From assembly GCA_017547385.1 (NCBI GenBank), contig JAFYPU010000007.1, forward strand, positions 1 to 64,000: DNA of 64,000 bases, read 5' to 3'. The stretch comes from Bacteroidaceae bacterium (GTDB taxonomy: Bacteria; Bacteroidota; Bacteroidia; Bacteroidales; Bacteroidaceae). Under the pieces are notes generated by a model that saw only the letters and a program-made list of their open reading frames with translations, made no database searches and was not told the origin of the DNA. Positions 56,452 to 64,000 of this stretch are shown piece after piece (position 1 is the stretch's first letter; each line of letters begins with the position of its first letter). The translations under genes were made by a program, and so were the position numbers.

Positions 56452-58143
56452 ACGACGCCCGAGGGTGCGCACCACATAGAAACCGGGAGCCAAATGCCAC
56501 ACTGAAAGCGCAGTCTGCATGGGGCAGGTCATCACATGGCGTTCCTGCACATCGGTGATGAGCAGATAATCGGCATCGGCCGCTGTCTCGGGCAGCCGGA
56601 AGGTGTCTGCCACTTCGGGATATTGCTCCGCAAGCAATGTAGCCGCTATGGTGGTCCATTGCGGAGCGCTTTCGTTGCCATAAGCATCGACAGCCGTAAC
56701 GGCATAAGGTGCATGAAGCAATGCGGGAAGTGCCGGTGCATAGCGGTATTCGGTGGATGTAACGCGCTCTGCCACTGCAGTCATGCCGGAAGTGCTGTCA
56801 GCAATATGTTCGCTGCGACGATAAATGTTGTAATACACCGGCGTATCTTCATTGTCGCGAGCCGCTGTCCAGCGCAAGGTCAAAGAACGTTCTTCCAAGC
56901 ACAACGATAGTTGGGGAGCCGTGGGAGCAATGCTGTCTCTCCACGTCATGGGCGGCACACGCGAGGGGAGCGCATAGAAATCTTCAGCCACAAAATCGTA
57001 AAGTCCTTTCACATTGTCCGTGAGGAAGCGGCTGCGGAAGAAAGCTTGGCCGCCGATGCCCGTGGCACGGACAAAGTTGAGCTGACGTTGCACCACAGAG
57101 AGCGGCCAGTTCTTTTCGTTCTTGTGCAAGAAGTAGATGCCCAGCCCCGGCACCACGGGCTTTCCTGCAGAACGCTCCTGCCAATCGAGCACAAAGGGAT
57201 AGAAATGCTTGCCATCGAAATACATCATCGGGAAGAGCATGTCCATCAGCCCGCTCTGCAACCAGCCGGCGGCATCCTGGTGCACGGCATCACGGGCGTT
57301 CCATCCATAACTGCTCTGACGCGGTGTGTCGGCATATTTTCCCACAGGCGAACAGCTCAACTTCACCCAGGGACGCACGGCACGCACAGCCTCGCCAATG
57401 GCACGTACGCAGCGAGTAACATTGTCGCGTCGCCATTCGGCCTTGTTGCGACCGGCACCATATTTGCGGTATGTCTTAGTGTCGTTAAAGGGGATTCCGC
57501 TTTCGGGATAGCGGATGTAATCCAGATGAATGCCGTCCACATCATATCGCTCCACAATTTCACGACAGATGGAGGCAATGTAGGCAGCTGTGCCCGGCAC
57601 ACCGGGATCCATCATCCATTGGTCGCCGCAGCGCTGACAGAGTTCGGGATGCTGACGCGGCAGCGAGCGATTGCCCAAACGCTTCTCCACGTTCACTTTG
57701 CAAATAGGGAAAGCCACCACCCAGGCATGCAGTTCCATGCCGCGTTTGTGGCATTCCTCCACAGCGAAGGCCAACGGGTCGTAGGCCGGTGCCACGCCTG
57801 GTGTTCCTGTGAAAGCACCGTCCCAAGGCTCGATGGCAGACGGATAAGCCGTAGTGGAACGGATGCGAGCCTGGAAGAGCACGGTGTTGACCCCAGCGCG
57901 TTGCAAATCATCGAGGATGGAACACAGCTCAGCTTTCTGCCGTTGTGCCCCCTCCGCTCCCGTTTGCGGCTTTGTAGGCCAATCCAATCCACTGAGTGTG
58001 GTGAGCCAGACGGCACGCACTTCATAACGTGGAGCTTCGGAAAGGAAAATCGGGGTAGCACAGAAAGAAGTTTGTGCTCGCACCACGAAACAACCGAGAG
58101 ACAACAAGAGAACGAAAAAAAGTCGATGGAAAAGATATTTCAT
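56413..58143 (-). CDS. GH10-like glycosyl hydrolase (DUF187/PF02638 type), second copy
   Basis: Paralogue of the protein at 43190-44689. It has an N-terminal signal (FHRLFFVLLLSLGCFVVRAQ), then EVRAVWLTTLSGLDWP, LFQARIRSTTAYPS, MELHAWVVAFP, DVDGIHLDYIRYP and LPSRVPPMTW. Ig-like and C-terminal sorting-like segments (FYVVRTLGRRGVSH) extend it to 576 aa. The ATG at 58143 was chosen over a TTG at 58164. It is the last gene of a symporter-TPR-hydrolase operon, and its 3' end was duplicated by the R-M insertion. Confidence 0.88.
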   Translation of the reverse strand: MKYLFHRLFFVLLLSLGCFVVRAQTSFCATPIFLSEAPRYEVRAVWLTTLSGLDWPTKPQTGAEGAQRQKAELCSILDDLQRAGVNTVLFQARIRSTTAYPSAIEPWDGAFTGTPGVAPAYDPLAFAVEECHKRGMELHAWVVAFPICKVNVEKRLGNRSLPRQHPELCQRCGDQWMMDPGVPGTAAYIASICREIVERYDVDGIHLDYIRYPESGIPFNDTKTYRKYGAGRNKAEWRRDNVTRCVRAIGEAVRAVRPWVKLSCSPVGKYADTPRQSSYGWNARDAVHQDAAGWLQSGLMDMLFPMMYFDGKHFYPFVLDWQERSAGKPVVPGLGIYFLHKNEKNWPLSVVQRQLNFVRATGIGGQAFFRSRFLTDNVKGLYDFVAEDFYALPSRVPPMTWRDSIAPTAPQLSLCLEERSLTLRWTAARDNEDTPVYYNIYRRSEHIADSTSGMTAVAERVTSTEYRYAPALPALLHAPYAVTAVDAYGNESAPQWTTIAATLLAEQYPEVADTFRLPETAADADYLLITDVQERHVMTCPMQTALSVWHLAPGFYVVRTLGRRGVSHRIAAFRKR

Positions 58144-58169
58144 AAGACACTGAGTGATGTACAATGATT

Positions 58170-59111
58170 TTACAATTCTTCATAGAGTGAGAGCAAAGCC
58201 GAACGCGGAATGCCGCGACGCACAGCCTCGTCCAAATCTTTTCGGGCAGCCCCTTTCGCGCCACAACGTAGCAACACCGAGGCGCGGCGCACATAGAGGT
58301 CGGCCTGTTCGGGCGCAAGGAGAATAGCGGTGTCGTAGTCCACACGTGCAACCTCGAAGCGACCAAACCCGGCTTCAAGGTCGGCTCGCAACACCAGCGC
58401 CTGCACTTCTTCAGGATGCGCCTGCAACAACACGTTCAACCTGTCGAGTGCTTCCTGCGGTCGGCCATCCTTCTCGTCTGCGATGGAGAGCAACAAGGAA
58501 GCACTTACATTTTCCGGTGAAAGCCGCAGCACTTCTTCCAAGTCCGCTTTCGCAGCCCGATAGAGTCTTTCTTTCATACTGATGGCCGCTCGCAAAAACA
58601 GCAGTTCCTTGCGGTCGAGGCTCGTCGGCGAGGCTGTCATCAGCACATCCATGTCGGCACGGGCCAATCGTGCATTGCCTTGTTCAAGATAGCAAGTGGC
58701 GCGATCAAAACGCACTTCATGACGCTCCGGGTGGACTTTCAAAATCTCCGTAAACACTTTCACAGCCTCCGCATAGTCAGCCCGAGCCATGGATATGCGT
58801 CCTAGATTGTGGCGCACCACTACAGCAGAAGCGGCATCGGGAAAAAGTGTCAGCGCACGCTGAAAAAGTTTCTCAGCCTCAACTAGGGAATCACGGCTCA
58901 GGGCATTGAAACCACGCACCATGCAATCGCGCCATTCGGCAGAGTCGGCCGAAGTGCGCCAGGCAGAGACCGGAATATCTTGCTCGTTGGCTCCCCTGGC
59001 TCTCACGCTTCCGCCGGCACCCAAATCAATGATGGTTTGTGCCGAGAGTGCGTACGATGTCAAGAAAGCGCACAGCAGAAACACATATTTCAACAAACAA
59101 TTCTTACACAT
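58170..59111 (-). CDS. Tetratricopeptide-repeat protein, exported
   Basis: Signal peptide (LLKYVFLLCAFLTSYALSAQ) followed by about seven TPR-like helix pairs (for example AEKLFQRALTLFPDAASA, AVKVFTEILKVHPERHEV). Likely a periplasmic protein-interaction partner. The start at 59111 gives a clean signal peptide; longer frames begin in the spacer. It lies 11 nt after the symporter stop and is followed closely by the hydrolase gene. The partner is unknown. Confidence 0.82.
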   Translation of the reverse strand: MCKNCLLKYVFLLCAFLTSYALSAQTIIDLGAGGSVRARGANEQDIPVSAWRTSADSAEWRDCMVRGFNALSRDSLVEAEKLFQRALTLFPDAASAVVVRHNLGRISMARADYAEAVKVFTEILKVHPERHEVRFDRATCYLEQGNARLARADMDVLMTASPTSLDRKELLFLRAAISMKERLYRAAKADLEEVLRLSPENVSASLLLSIADEKDGRPQEALDRLNVLLQAHPEEVQALVLRADLEAGFGRFEVARVDYDTAILLAPEQADLYVRRASVLLRCGAKGAARKDLDEAVRRGIPRSALLSLYEEL

Positions 59112-59122
59112 ACATTTTATAT

Positions 59123-60598
59123 TTATAAGGAAGGGCTTACCGCTTTCATACGCCCTTTTCCCAACGACAAGCACCAAAGCCCCAACATCGTGAGAGCCCC
59201 GTTGAGCAACAGCAACTCATAGCCGAAAGTGTAGCCCCAAAGGCGTGGACTTGCATAGTCCAACAAAGCACACACCAACGGAGCGGCCAAAGCCACAAAC
59301 GGCACATAGACATCGCGAACGGCACGTCGCGAAAACAGACCATAAGCATAGAGTCCCAGCAACGGCCCATAGGTGTAGGAAACCATGACATAAATGGTGT
59401 CGATAAGGCTTCCGCCGGCAGCGGCATGGAACACCAACATGCACACATAAAACACAGCCAGCACGGCCAGGTGAACCCAACATCGCAAACGCTCTGCCTG
59501 AACCGGCGGATAGCGGCGTTCCACATCAAGCATGTCGATGCAAGCGGTGGTTGTGAGACTTGTGATGGCCGAATCGGCACTCGAAAAAGCCGCAGCCACT
59601 ACTCCGATGGTGAACGGCACCACCACAATTGTTCCCAAAGCACCTGAAGCCACCAACATGGGCATCAGTTCGTCGCCCGAAGCCGGTAGCGTTATGCCGC
59701 GGGCGGCACAAAAGCTATAAAGCAAAACGCCCAAAGCCAACAACAAAAGGTTGAGCGGCAGAAAGCAGGCTCCGTATGCGCACATTTCTTTCTGAGCATC
59801 GCGCAGGCTTCGGCAAGTTAAATTCTTCTGCATCATGTCCTGGTCCAAGCCGGTCATGACAATCACCACGAAGATGCCGCTCACGAACTGTCGCCAGAAG
59901 TTTTGCGGTGAAGCCATGTCCCACTCGAACACGCGACTCATTTCACTCTGCCGAACGATTTGAAACAAGCCGACAGCATCAGTCTGCAAAGAATCTGCCA
60001 CAGCCCAAAACATGAATACCGGCGACAATAACAGACAAAGCGTTTGCAGCACATCGGTACGCACCAGCACATGCATCCCTCCTTTGTGCGTATATCCCCA
60101 TATCAGCAGCAACACAGCGGCTGCCATCCACGGAAACGGTATTCCCAACGCTGTTCCCACAAAGTGATGCAATACTGCACAAACAAGGGAGAGGCGTGCC
60201 GTTGCACCCAACATTTTTCCTACCATAAAGCATGCAGCACCGGTGCGACGGCTTTTCGAACCATAGCGCAGGCCTAAGTAAGAATAGATACTGGTCAGCC
60301 GCAACTTGTAATACAATGGCAGCAAAACAAAAGCCACTACCAAATATCCTACAAAGAAGCCGGCACACATCTGCAAGTAGGTCATGTGTGTGGAAGTCGC
60401 CCAACCGGGCACCGAAACGAAGGATACACCCGACAGACTTGCCCCCACCATTCCGACGGCCACCATCGGCCAGGGCGAAGACCGCTCGGCACGAAAAAAA
60501 GCATCGTTGCCCGAACGCCCGCTCCAACGATGGGAAAACGCAAGCAGCAGCAAAAAATAGGCAGCCAGCGTAACAAGCATCAGTGTGGCTGTAGACAT
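59123..60598 (-). CDS. Sodium:solute symporter (SSS family)
   Basis: Inner-membrane transporter with about 13 helices over 491 aa. SSS-type features are GMVGASLSGVSFVSVPGWA near the N-terminus, LGLRYGSKSRRTGA, GGMHVLVRTDVLQ and AAFSSADSAITSLTTT, the conserved sodium-site helix region. It imports an unidentified solute. A minus-strand TATCTTTG lies at 60651-60644, 46 bp from the ATG, as a likely -7 box. It leads an operon with the TPR and GH10-like genes. Confidence 0.92.
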   Translation of the reverse strand: MSTATLMLVTLAAYFLLLLAFSHRWSGRSGNDAFFRAERSSPWPMVAVGMVGASLSGVSFVSVPGWATSTHMTYLQMCAGFFVGYLVVAFVLLPLYYKLRLTSIYSYLGLRYGSKSRRTGAACFMVGKMLGATARLSLVCAVLHHFVGTALGIPFPWMAAAVLLLIWGYTHKGGMHVLVRTDVLQTLCLLLSPVFMFWAVADSLQTDAVGLFQIVRQSEMSRVFEWDMASPQNFWRQFVSGIFVVIVMTGLDQDMMQKNLTCRSLRDAQKEMCAYGACFLPLNLLLLALGVLLYSFCAARGITLPASGDELMPMLVASGALGTIVVVPFTIGVVAAAFSSADSAITSLTTTACIDMLDVERRYPPVQAERLRCWVHLAVLAVFYVCMLVFHAAAGGSLIDTIYVMVSYTYGPLLGLYAYGLFSRRAVRDVYVPFVALAAPLVCALLDYASPRLWGYTFGYELLLLNGALTMLGLWCLSLGKGRMKAVSPSL

Positions 60599-60715
60599 TT
60601 TTCTAAATCAAACAGGCAGAATGGCATCTGCCTTTTATGGTTGCAAAGATAGCACTTTCAGGATGCTTCGGGCACTCTCCAATGGTGTTTAACCTTTGTT
60701 TGAAAGCACAAGCCG

Positions 60716-61894
60716 CTATCGTTTTCCTGCCAACAGCTTGTGTAAAGAGGGACAAAGCCTGTGCAAAATTTCATTGAGCAACACACAGAATATCACCGCC
60801 ATCACGACAACTGCCAAATAACGAAACGTGAGTCCACCCGGAGTATCAATGAGCAGGAACTGCTTTGTCCAACGATCGCAAGCTGAAAGGATTTCCACGG
60901 TATGGGCTGCATATATCACAAAAACACTGCCCGACAACACGGCAGGGAAACGCCACCGCCGACGCGCCGAGAGCGAAGTTGCCACATTGATGGCCAAAAC
61001 CATCTCTGCCAAGATGAACAACAACTGCCAAGTGGCGGAAAAGAAAGCCGGCATCTGCACAAACTGATTGACCACCAACATGAGGGCCACCATGAAGGCT
61101 GAAATCCGATAATACGGTCGGCATATTTCCACAAGGTTGCGACCGATCAACGAGCCCCATGCGCCCAAGCTGAAAAACAGAGCAGCACTGACCGAAAGGC
61201 CGTGCACAGGCATCCACACCGACAGCACATAACACAGTGTCAGCAACAACAAGAAGCGCCAACGCAAACGACGTAACAGCCACCCAATGAGGGGAGACAG
61301 CAATGCCAGCACCATCAGTTCGCGCACAAACCACAACGGCACATCCACGGGGGCCGTCAGCCCTTCCATCGGAAAGCCAAACCAATTGTGCGTGTCGCGA
61401 CCGATGGAATGACTGTCCCAAAACACGCTCCAACCGCCCTTCTGCCGAACATAGAAACTAAATTTCTCAAAAGCATTCTCCAACGTCAGAACCTCCCAGC
61501 GCGTTCGCAAGAACTGCACCACAAGGGTAATGATGTTCCACAAAAAATATGGGAGTGCCAAGGAGAACAATCTTCGGTGCAACTTCGAGAAATAAACTTC
61601 GCGCGAAAAACGAGCAACGCCCTTGAAAAACAATCGGCCGGAAATGAGGAAAAATGCAGGCACGGCCACAGCCGGCAACCATTGCGACAGCAACGAGCGC
61701 AACAGCCGGCAGCACTCCACCCACAGAGGATGAACTCCCTCGATGGCAGAGGGCGTAAGTGCTCCCACTCCGTAAGCATGGATGAACACCACCCCGACGG
61801 CCATCGGAAAGCGCAACCAATCGATGGCCTGCGATTCCACTTTGTCCAAACGCTTGCCATTTTTCCCGAAAGGCTTTTCTGCTTTTTTGCTCAT
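60716..61894 (-). CDS. Membrane acyltransferase (Acyl_transf_3 type)
   Basis: About ten membrane helices over 392 aa. It begins IDWLRFPMAVGVVFIHAYG, with the conserved histidine of the family, and has VPAFFLISGRLFF, HRRLFSLALPYFLWN and AHTVEILSACDR. It would transfer an acyl or acetyl group to a sugar or lipid across the inner membrane. The ATG at 61894 (MSKKAEKPF) was chosen over a start 32 codons upstream that crosses the terminator region. The substrate is unknown. Confidence 0.88.
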   Translation of the reverse strand: MSKKAEKPFGKNGKRLDKVESQAIDWLRFPMAVGVVFIHAYGVGALTPSAIEGVHPLWVECCRLLRSLLSQWLPAVAVPAFFLISGRLFFKGVARFSREVYFSKLHRRLFSLALPYFLWNIITLVVQFLRTRWEVLTLENAFEKFSFYVRQKGGWSVFWDSHSIGRDTHNWFGFPMEGLTAPVDVPLWFVRELMVLALLSPLIGWLLRRLRWRFLLLLTLCYVLSVWMPVHGLSVSAALFFSLGAWGSLIGRNLVEICRPYYRISAFMVALMLVVNQFVQMPAFFSATWQLLFILAEMVLAINVATSLSARRRWRFPAVLSGSVFVIYAAHTVEILSACDRWTKQFLLIDTPGGLTFRYLAVVVMAVIFCVLLNEILHRLCPSLHKLLAGKR

Positions 61895-61943
61895 CTTTAT
61901 CGTTTTTTCTGCAAACTTCTTTCCTTTTTTATCTCTCAAAAAA

Positions 61944-61974
61944 GGGAAGTTCGTGCCGAAGCTCCGAACCTCCC
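61944..61974 (-). terminator. Terminator of the biotin-carrier operon
   Basis: Stem gggaagttcg (61944-61953) pairs with cgaacctccc (61965-61974), nine of ten; on the minus strand six Ts follow. Confidence 0.75.
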
Positions 61975-62014
61975 AGATATGTTTATGCACGCATCAAAGC
62001 GTCATGCATCTCGC

Positions 62015-62470
62015 TTAACCGATGGTAAGCAAAACAGTGCCCTCCATCACGCTGTCGCCGGGGGCTACACAAATGCCGGTAACGCTTCCGTCGCTTTCTG
62101 CCGTGATGTTGTTCTCCATCTTCATGGCTTCAAGAACAAGCACCGTGTCGCCTTTCTTCACTGCCTGGCCGGCTGCCACAAGCACCTTGGTAACCACACC
62201 GGGCAGGGGTGCTTTGACAGGATTGCCGGCACCGGGACCGGCTGCGGGAGCCGCAGGTGCAGCGGCAGGAACAGGAGTTGCAGGAGCCGCTGCGGGAGTT
62301 GCTCCCTCGATGGGTGCTTGCGTGGGAAGATCTGCCTCAACCAGTGAACTGCCCTGCATTTCCACTTCAAAGGGAATGCCGTTCACCTCCACTTTGGCCT
62401 TATTGCCAACGATGCTGTCTATGGTTACGTCATACTGCGCACCGTTCACTTTATACTTGTATTGTTTCAT
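62015..62470 (-). CDS. Biotin carboxyl carrier protein
   Basis: Carries CO2 on biotin between the half-reactions of a carboxylase or decarboxylase. The C-terminal biotinyl domain has VLEAMKMENNI with the biotin-accepting lysine (about K117). Before it lie an alanine/proline linker and an N-terminal domain (YKYKVNGAQYDVTI). Length 151 aa. It is last in an operon with the 87-aa protein and the carboxyltransferase. Both a methylmalonyl-CoA decarboxylase and a propionyl-CoA carboxylase are possible. Confidence 0.92.
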   Translation of the reverse strand: MKQYKYKVNGAQYDVTIDSIVGNKAKVEVNGIPFEVEMQGSSLVEADLPTQAPIEGATPAAAPATPVPAAAPAAPAAGPGAGNPVKAPLPGVVTKVLVAAGQAVKKGDTVLVLEAMKMENNITAESDGSVTGICVAPGDSVMEGTVLLTIG

Positions 62471-62519
62471 AATTTCTTGGATTTGTTTCAGATAAATTCA
62501 AACCGCTTCGCGAATTACC

Positions 62520-62783
62520 TTAGAGGCGGTTCATGAGGTCGGCCGGGGTTGCCCAAGCGTTGGACTGCGACGTCAAAGTGATAACACCGGGTTCGTCGTC
62601 GTGCACAACCTCCACTTCGTTTTCGATAAGTGCCAAAGCAATGACTGCTGCATAGGCCGGCATTTCCGCCTCCGTTACCAGAGGAGATGTGCCGTCGATA
62701 GTGATACCGGCAATGGTGCCGAGTTTCTCGTCAAGGCGGATGCTCAGTTCCTTACCGTCGATGGTATATTTGAATGTCTTCAT
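62520..62783 (-). CDS. Small protein of the biotin-carboxylase operon
   Basis: 87 aa, beginning MKTFKYTIDGKELSIRLDEKLG, which resembles the first strands of the carrier protein next door (KYKVNGAQYDVTI). It lacks a biotinylation site. It lies 12 nt after the carboxyltransferase stop and 49 nt before the carrier gene. The function is unknown; an accessory or degenerate carrier role is possible. Confidence 0.6.
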   Translation of the reverse strand: MKTFKYTIDGKELSIRLDEKLGTIAGITIDGTSPLVTEAEMPAYAAVIALALIENEVEVVHDDEPGVITLTSQSNAWATPADLMNRL

Positions 62784-62795
62784 AGGATTTTCGAC

Positions 62796-64000
62796 TTAGA
62801 GAGGCACATTGCCATGTTTCTTTGCGGGGCGCACTTCGCGCTTGTTCTCAAGTTGAGCAAGGGCACGGCAAATGCGGAAACGCGTGTTGCGCGGCTCGAT
62901 CACGTCGTCGATATAACCATACTCGGCAGCCTTGTAGGGATTCGTGAAGAGGTCGTTGTACTCCTTCTCTTTCTGAGCGAGGAATGCCTTGGAGTCGGCT
63001 TGCTCTTTCGCTTCCTTGGCACTGAGGATGGCCACTGCGCCACTGGCACCCATCACGGCGATTTCGGCTGAGGGCCATGCGTAATTGAGGTCGGCTTTGA
63101 GCTGCTTGCAACCCATCACGATGTGGCTTCCGCCATAACTCTTGCGAAGCGTAACCGTAACTTTGGGCACTGTAGCTTCGCCGTAGGCATAAAGGAGCTT
63201 GGCACCGTGGCTGATCACCGCATTGTATTCCTGTCCGGTGCCCGGCAAGAAGCCCGGCACATCCACGAGGCTCACGATGGGAATGTTGAAAGCATCGCAG
63301 AAACGCACGAAGCGAGCGGCTTTGCGACTGGCATTACAATCGAGCACGCCGGCGTAAACACTGGGTTGGTTGGCCACAATACCCACACTCTGTCCGTTGA
63401 AACGGGCGAAGCCGATGATGATGTTACGAGCAAAGTTGCGCTGCACTTCCAAGAATTCTCCATTGTCGACAACAGCACCAATGACTTTATACATGTCATA
63501 GGCCATATTGGGATTGTCGGGAATAATTTCGTTCAAGCTGTCCTCCTTGCGATCGATGGGGTCGTTGCAAACGAGACGGGGAGCCTGTTCACGGTTGTTC
63601 TGAGGCATGAAGCCGAGGAGTTTACGGATAAGGCCGGCAAACTCTTCTTCGGTTTTGGCAGTGAAATGACAAACACCACTCTTCGAACTATGAACACCGG
63701 CACCGCCGAGTTCTTCCTGACTCACGTCTTCACCGGTTACGGTCTTCACCACCTTCGGACCTGTGAGGAACATATAGCTGATTCCCTCCAGCATCACCAC
63801 AAAGTCGGTAAGGGCGGGCGAATAGACCGCTCCACCGGCACAAGGTCCGCAGATACCGCTGATTTGCGGCACCACACCGGAAGCCTCGATGTTGCGCTGG
63901 AAGATATTTCCGAATCCTGCCAGGGAGTTGATACCCTCCTGGATGCGTGCTCCACCCGAGTCGTTCAGACCGATGCAAGGCGCACCCATCTTCATGCTTT
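62796..64000 (-). CDS. Acyl-CoA carboxyltransferase subunit (partial)
   Basis: Biotin-dependent carboxyltransferase beta-subunit family. The visible 400 residues include PCIGLNDSGGARIQEG, FGNIFQRN, GICGPCAGGAVYSPAL, GIVANQPSVYAG and VDVPGFLPGTGQEYN, which form the CoA-binding and biotin-binding crotonase-like domains. The N-terminal part is cut off by the window edge at 64000; an internal ATG at 63995 is not the start. Substrate: propionyl-CoA or methylmalonyl-CoA are the likely options in this order. Confidence 0.92.
   Translation of the reverse strand, partial: SMKMGAPCIGLNDSGGARIQEGINSLAGFGNIFQRNIEASGVVPQISGICGPCAGGAVYSPALTDFVVMLEGISYMFLTGPKVVKTVTGEDVSQEELGGAGVHSSKSGVCHFTAKTEEEFAGLIRKLLGFMPQNNREQAPRLVCNDPIDRKEDSLNEIIPDNPNMAYDMYKVIGAVVDNGEFLEVQRNFARNIIIGFARFNGQSVGIVANQPSVYAGVLDCNASRKAARFVRFCDAFNIPIVSLVDVPGFLPGTGQEYNAVISHGAKLLYAYGEATVPKVTVTLRKSYGGSHIVMGCKQLKADLNYAWPSAEIAVMGASGAVAILSAKEAKEQADSKAFLAQKEKEYNDLFTNPYKAAEYGYIDDVIEPRNTRFRICRALAQLENKREVRPAKKHGNVPL

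Noticed and set aside
56911-58167. 418-codon plus-strand frame over the GH10-like gene
   Set aside because: The minus-strand protein has clear family motifs and a signal peptide; the plus-strand product is His/Arg-rich shadow.

Overview
The window comes from a member of the Bacteroidales (phylum Bacteroidota), most like Prevotella or Bacteroides. The evidence is Bacteroidota-type promoters (TTTG about 20 bp upstream of TAnnTTTG), starts without Shine-Dalgarno sequences, a UpxY-type antiterminator at the head of a capsule locus, a BACON-domain lipoprotein, a fused ThrA and a biotin-dependent decarboxylase/carboxylase operon. No species is claimed.

Layout. 1-3.2 kb: a repeat-bearing leader and a PIF1-type helicase. 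3.2-33.5 kb: one very large minus-strand capsular/exopolysaccharide locus, read from upxY (33478) down to a cupin gene ending at 3294 and closed by a strong terminator at 3231-3270. It encodes a membrane UDP-sugar 4,6-dehydratase, the CapE/CapF/CapG set for UDP-N-acetyl-L-fucosamine, a flippase, a polymerase, several glycosyltransferases, a pyruvyl transferase, an iron-sulfur F420-type oxidoreductase, a deacetylase, an acetyltransferase and, at the far end, a PglC/PglD/PglE-like module for a diacetamido sugar. The glycan genes are visibly A/T-rich compared with both flanks, which suggests horizontal acquisition. Between the dehydratase and capE lies a 6-kb accessory insert: a GxxExxY protein, a VirE/VapE-type primase-helicase, an AbiEii-type toxin pair and a TIR-like protein, all separated by arrays of hairpin repeats. 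Two gene graveyards (6.4-6.65 kb and 19.07-20.1 kb) hold decayed pieces of an aminotransferase, a flippase, an IS transposase and a cupin, so the locus is a recombination mosaic.

34.1-38.3 kb: a DUF1016/PDDEXK protein with in-frame palindromic repeats, tRNA-Ser, and a thyA-folA operon behind a five-fold 73-bp promoter-derived repeat. 38.3-51.5 kb: mostly housekeeping genes (RsmF-like and PrmA methyltransferases, amidase, MCE protein, a GH10-like protein, thrA, a sugar nucleotidyltransferase, tRNA-Lys, alaS). 52-53.8 kb: a BACON lipoprotein behind a long, apparently structured leader. 54.1-56.45 kb: a type II restriction-modification pair flanked by a 44-bp direct repeat copied from the 3' end of the neighbouring gene. 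56.4-60.6 kb: an operon of a sodium/solute symporter, a TPR protein and a GH10-like hydrolase. 60.7-64 kb: an acyltransferase and the end of a biotin-dependent acyl-CoA carboxylase/decarboxylase operon, truncated by the window edge.

Limits: no database search was possible. Family names rest on motifs recognised by eye, and domain positions are approximate.
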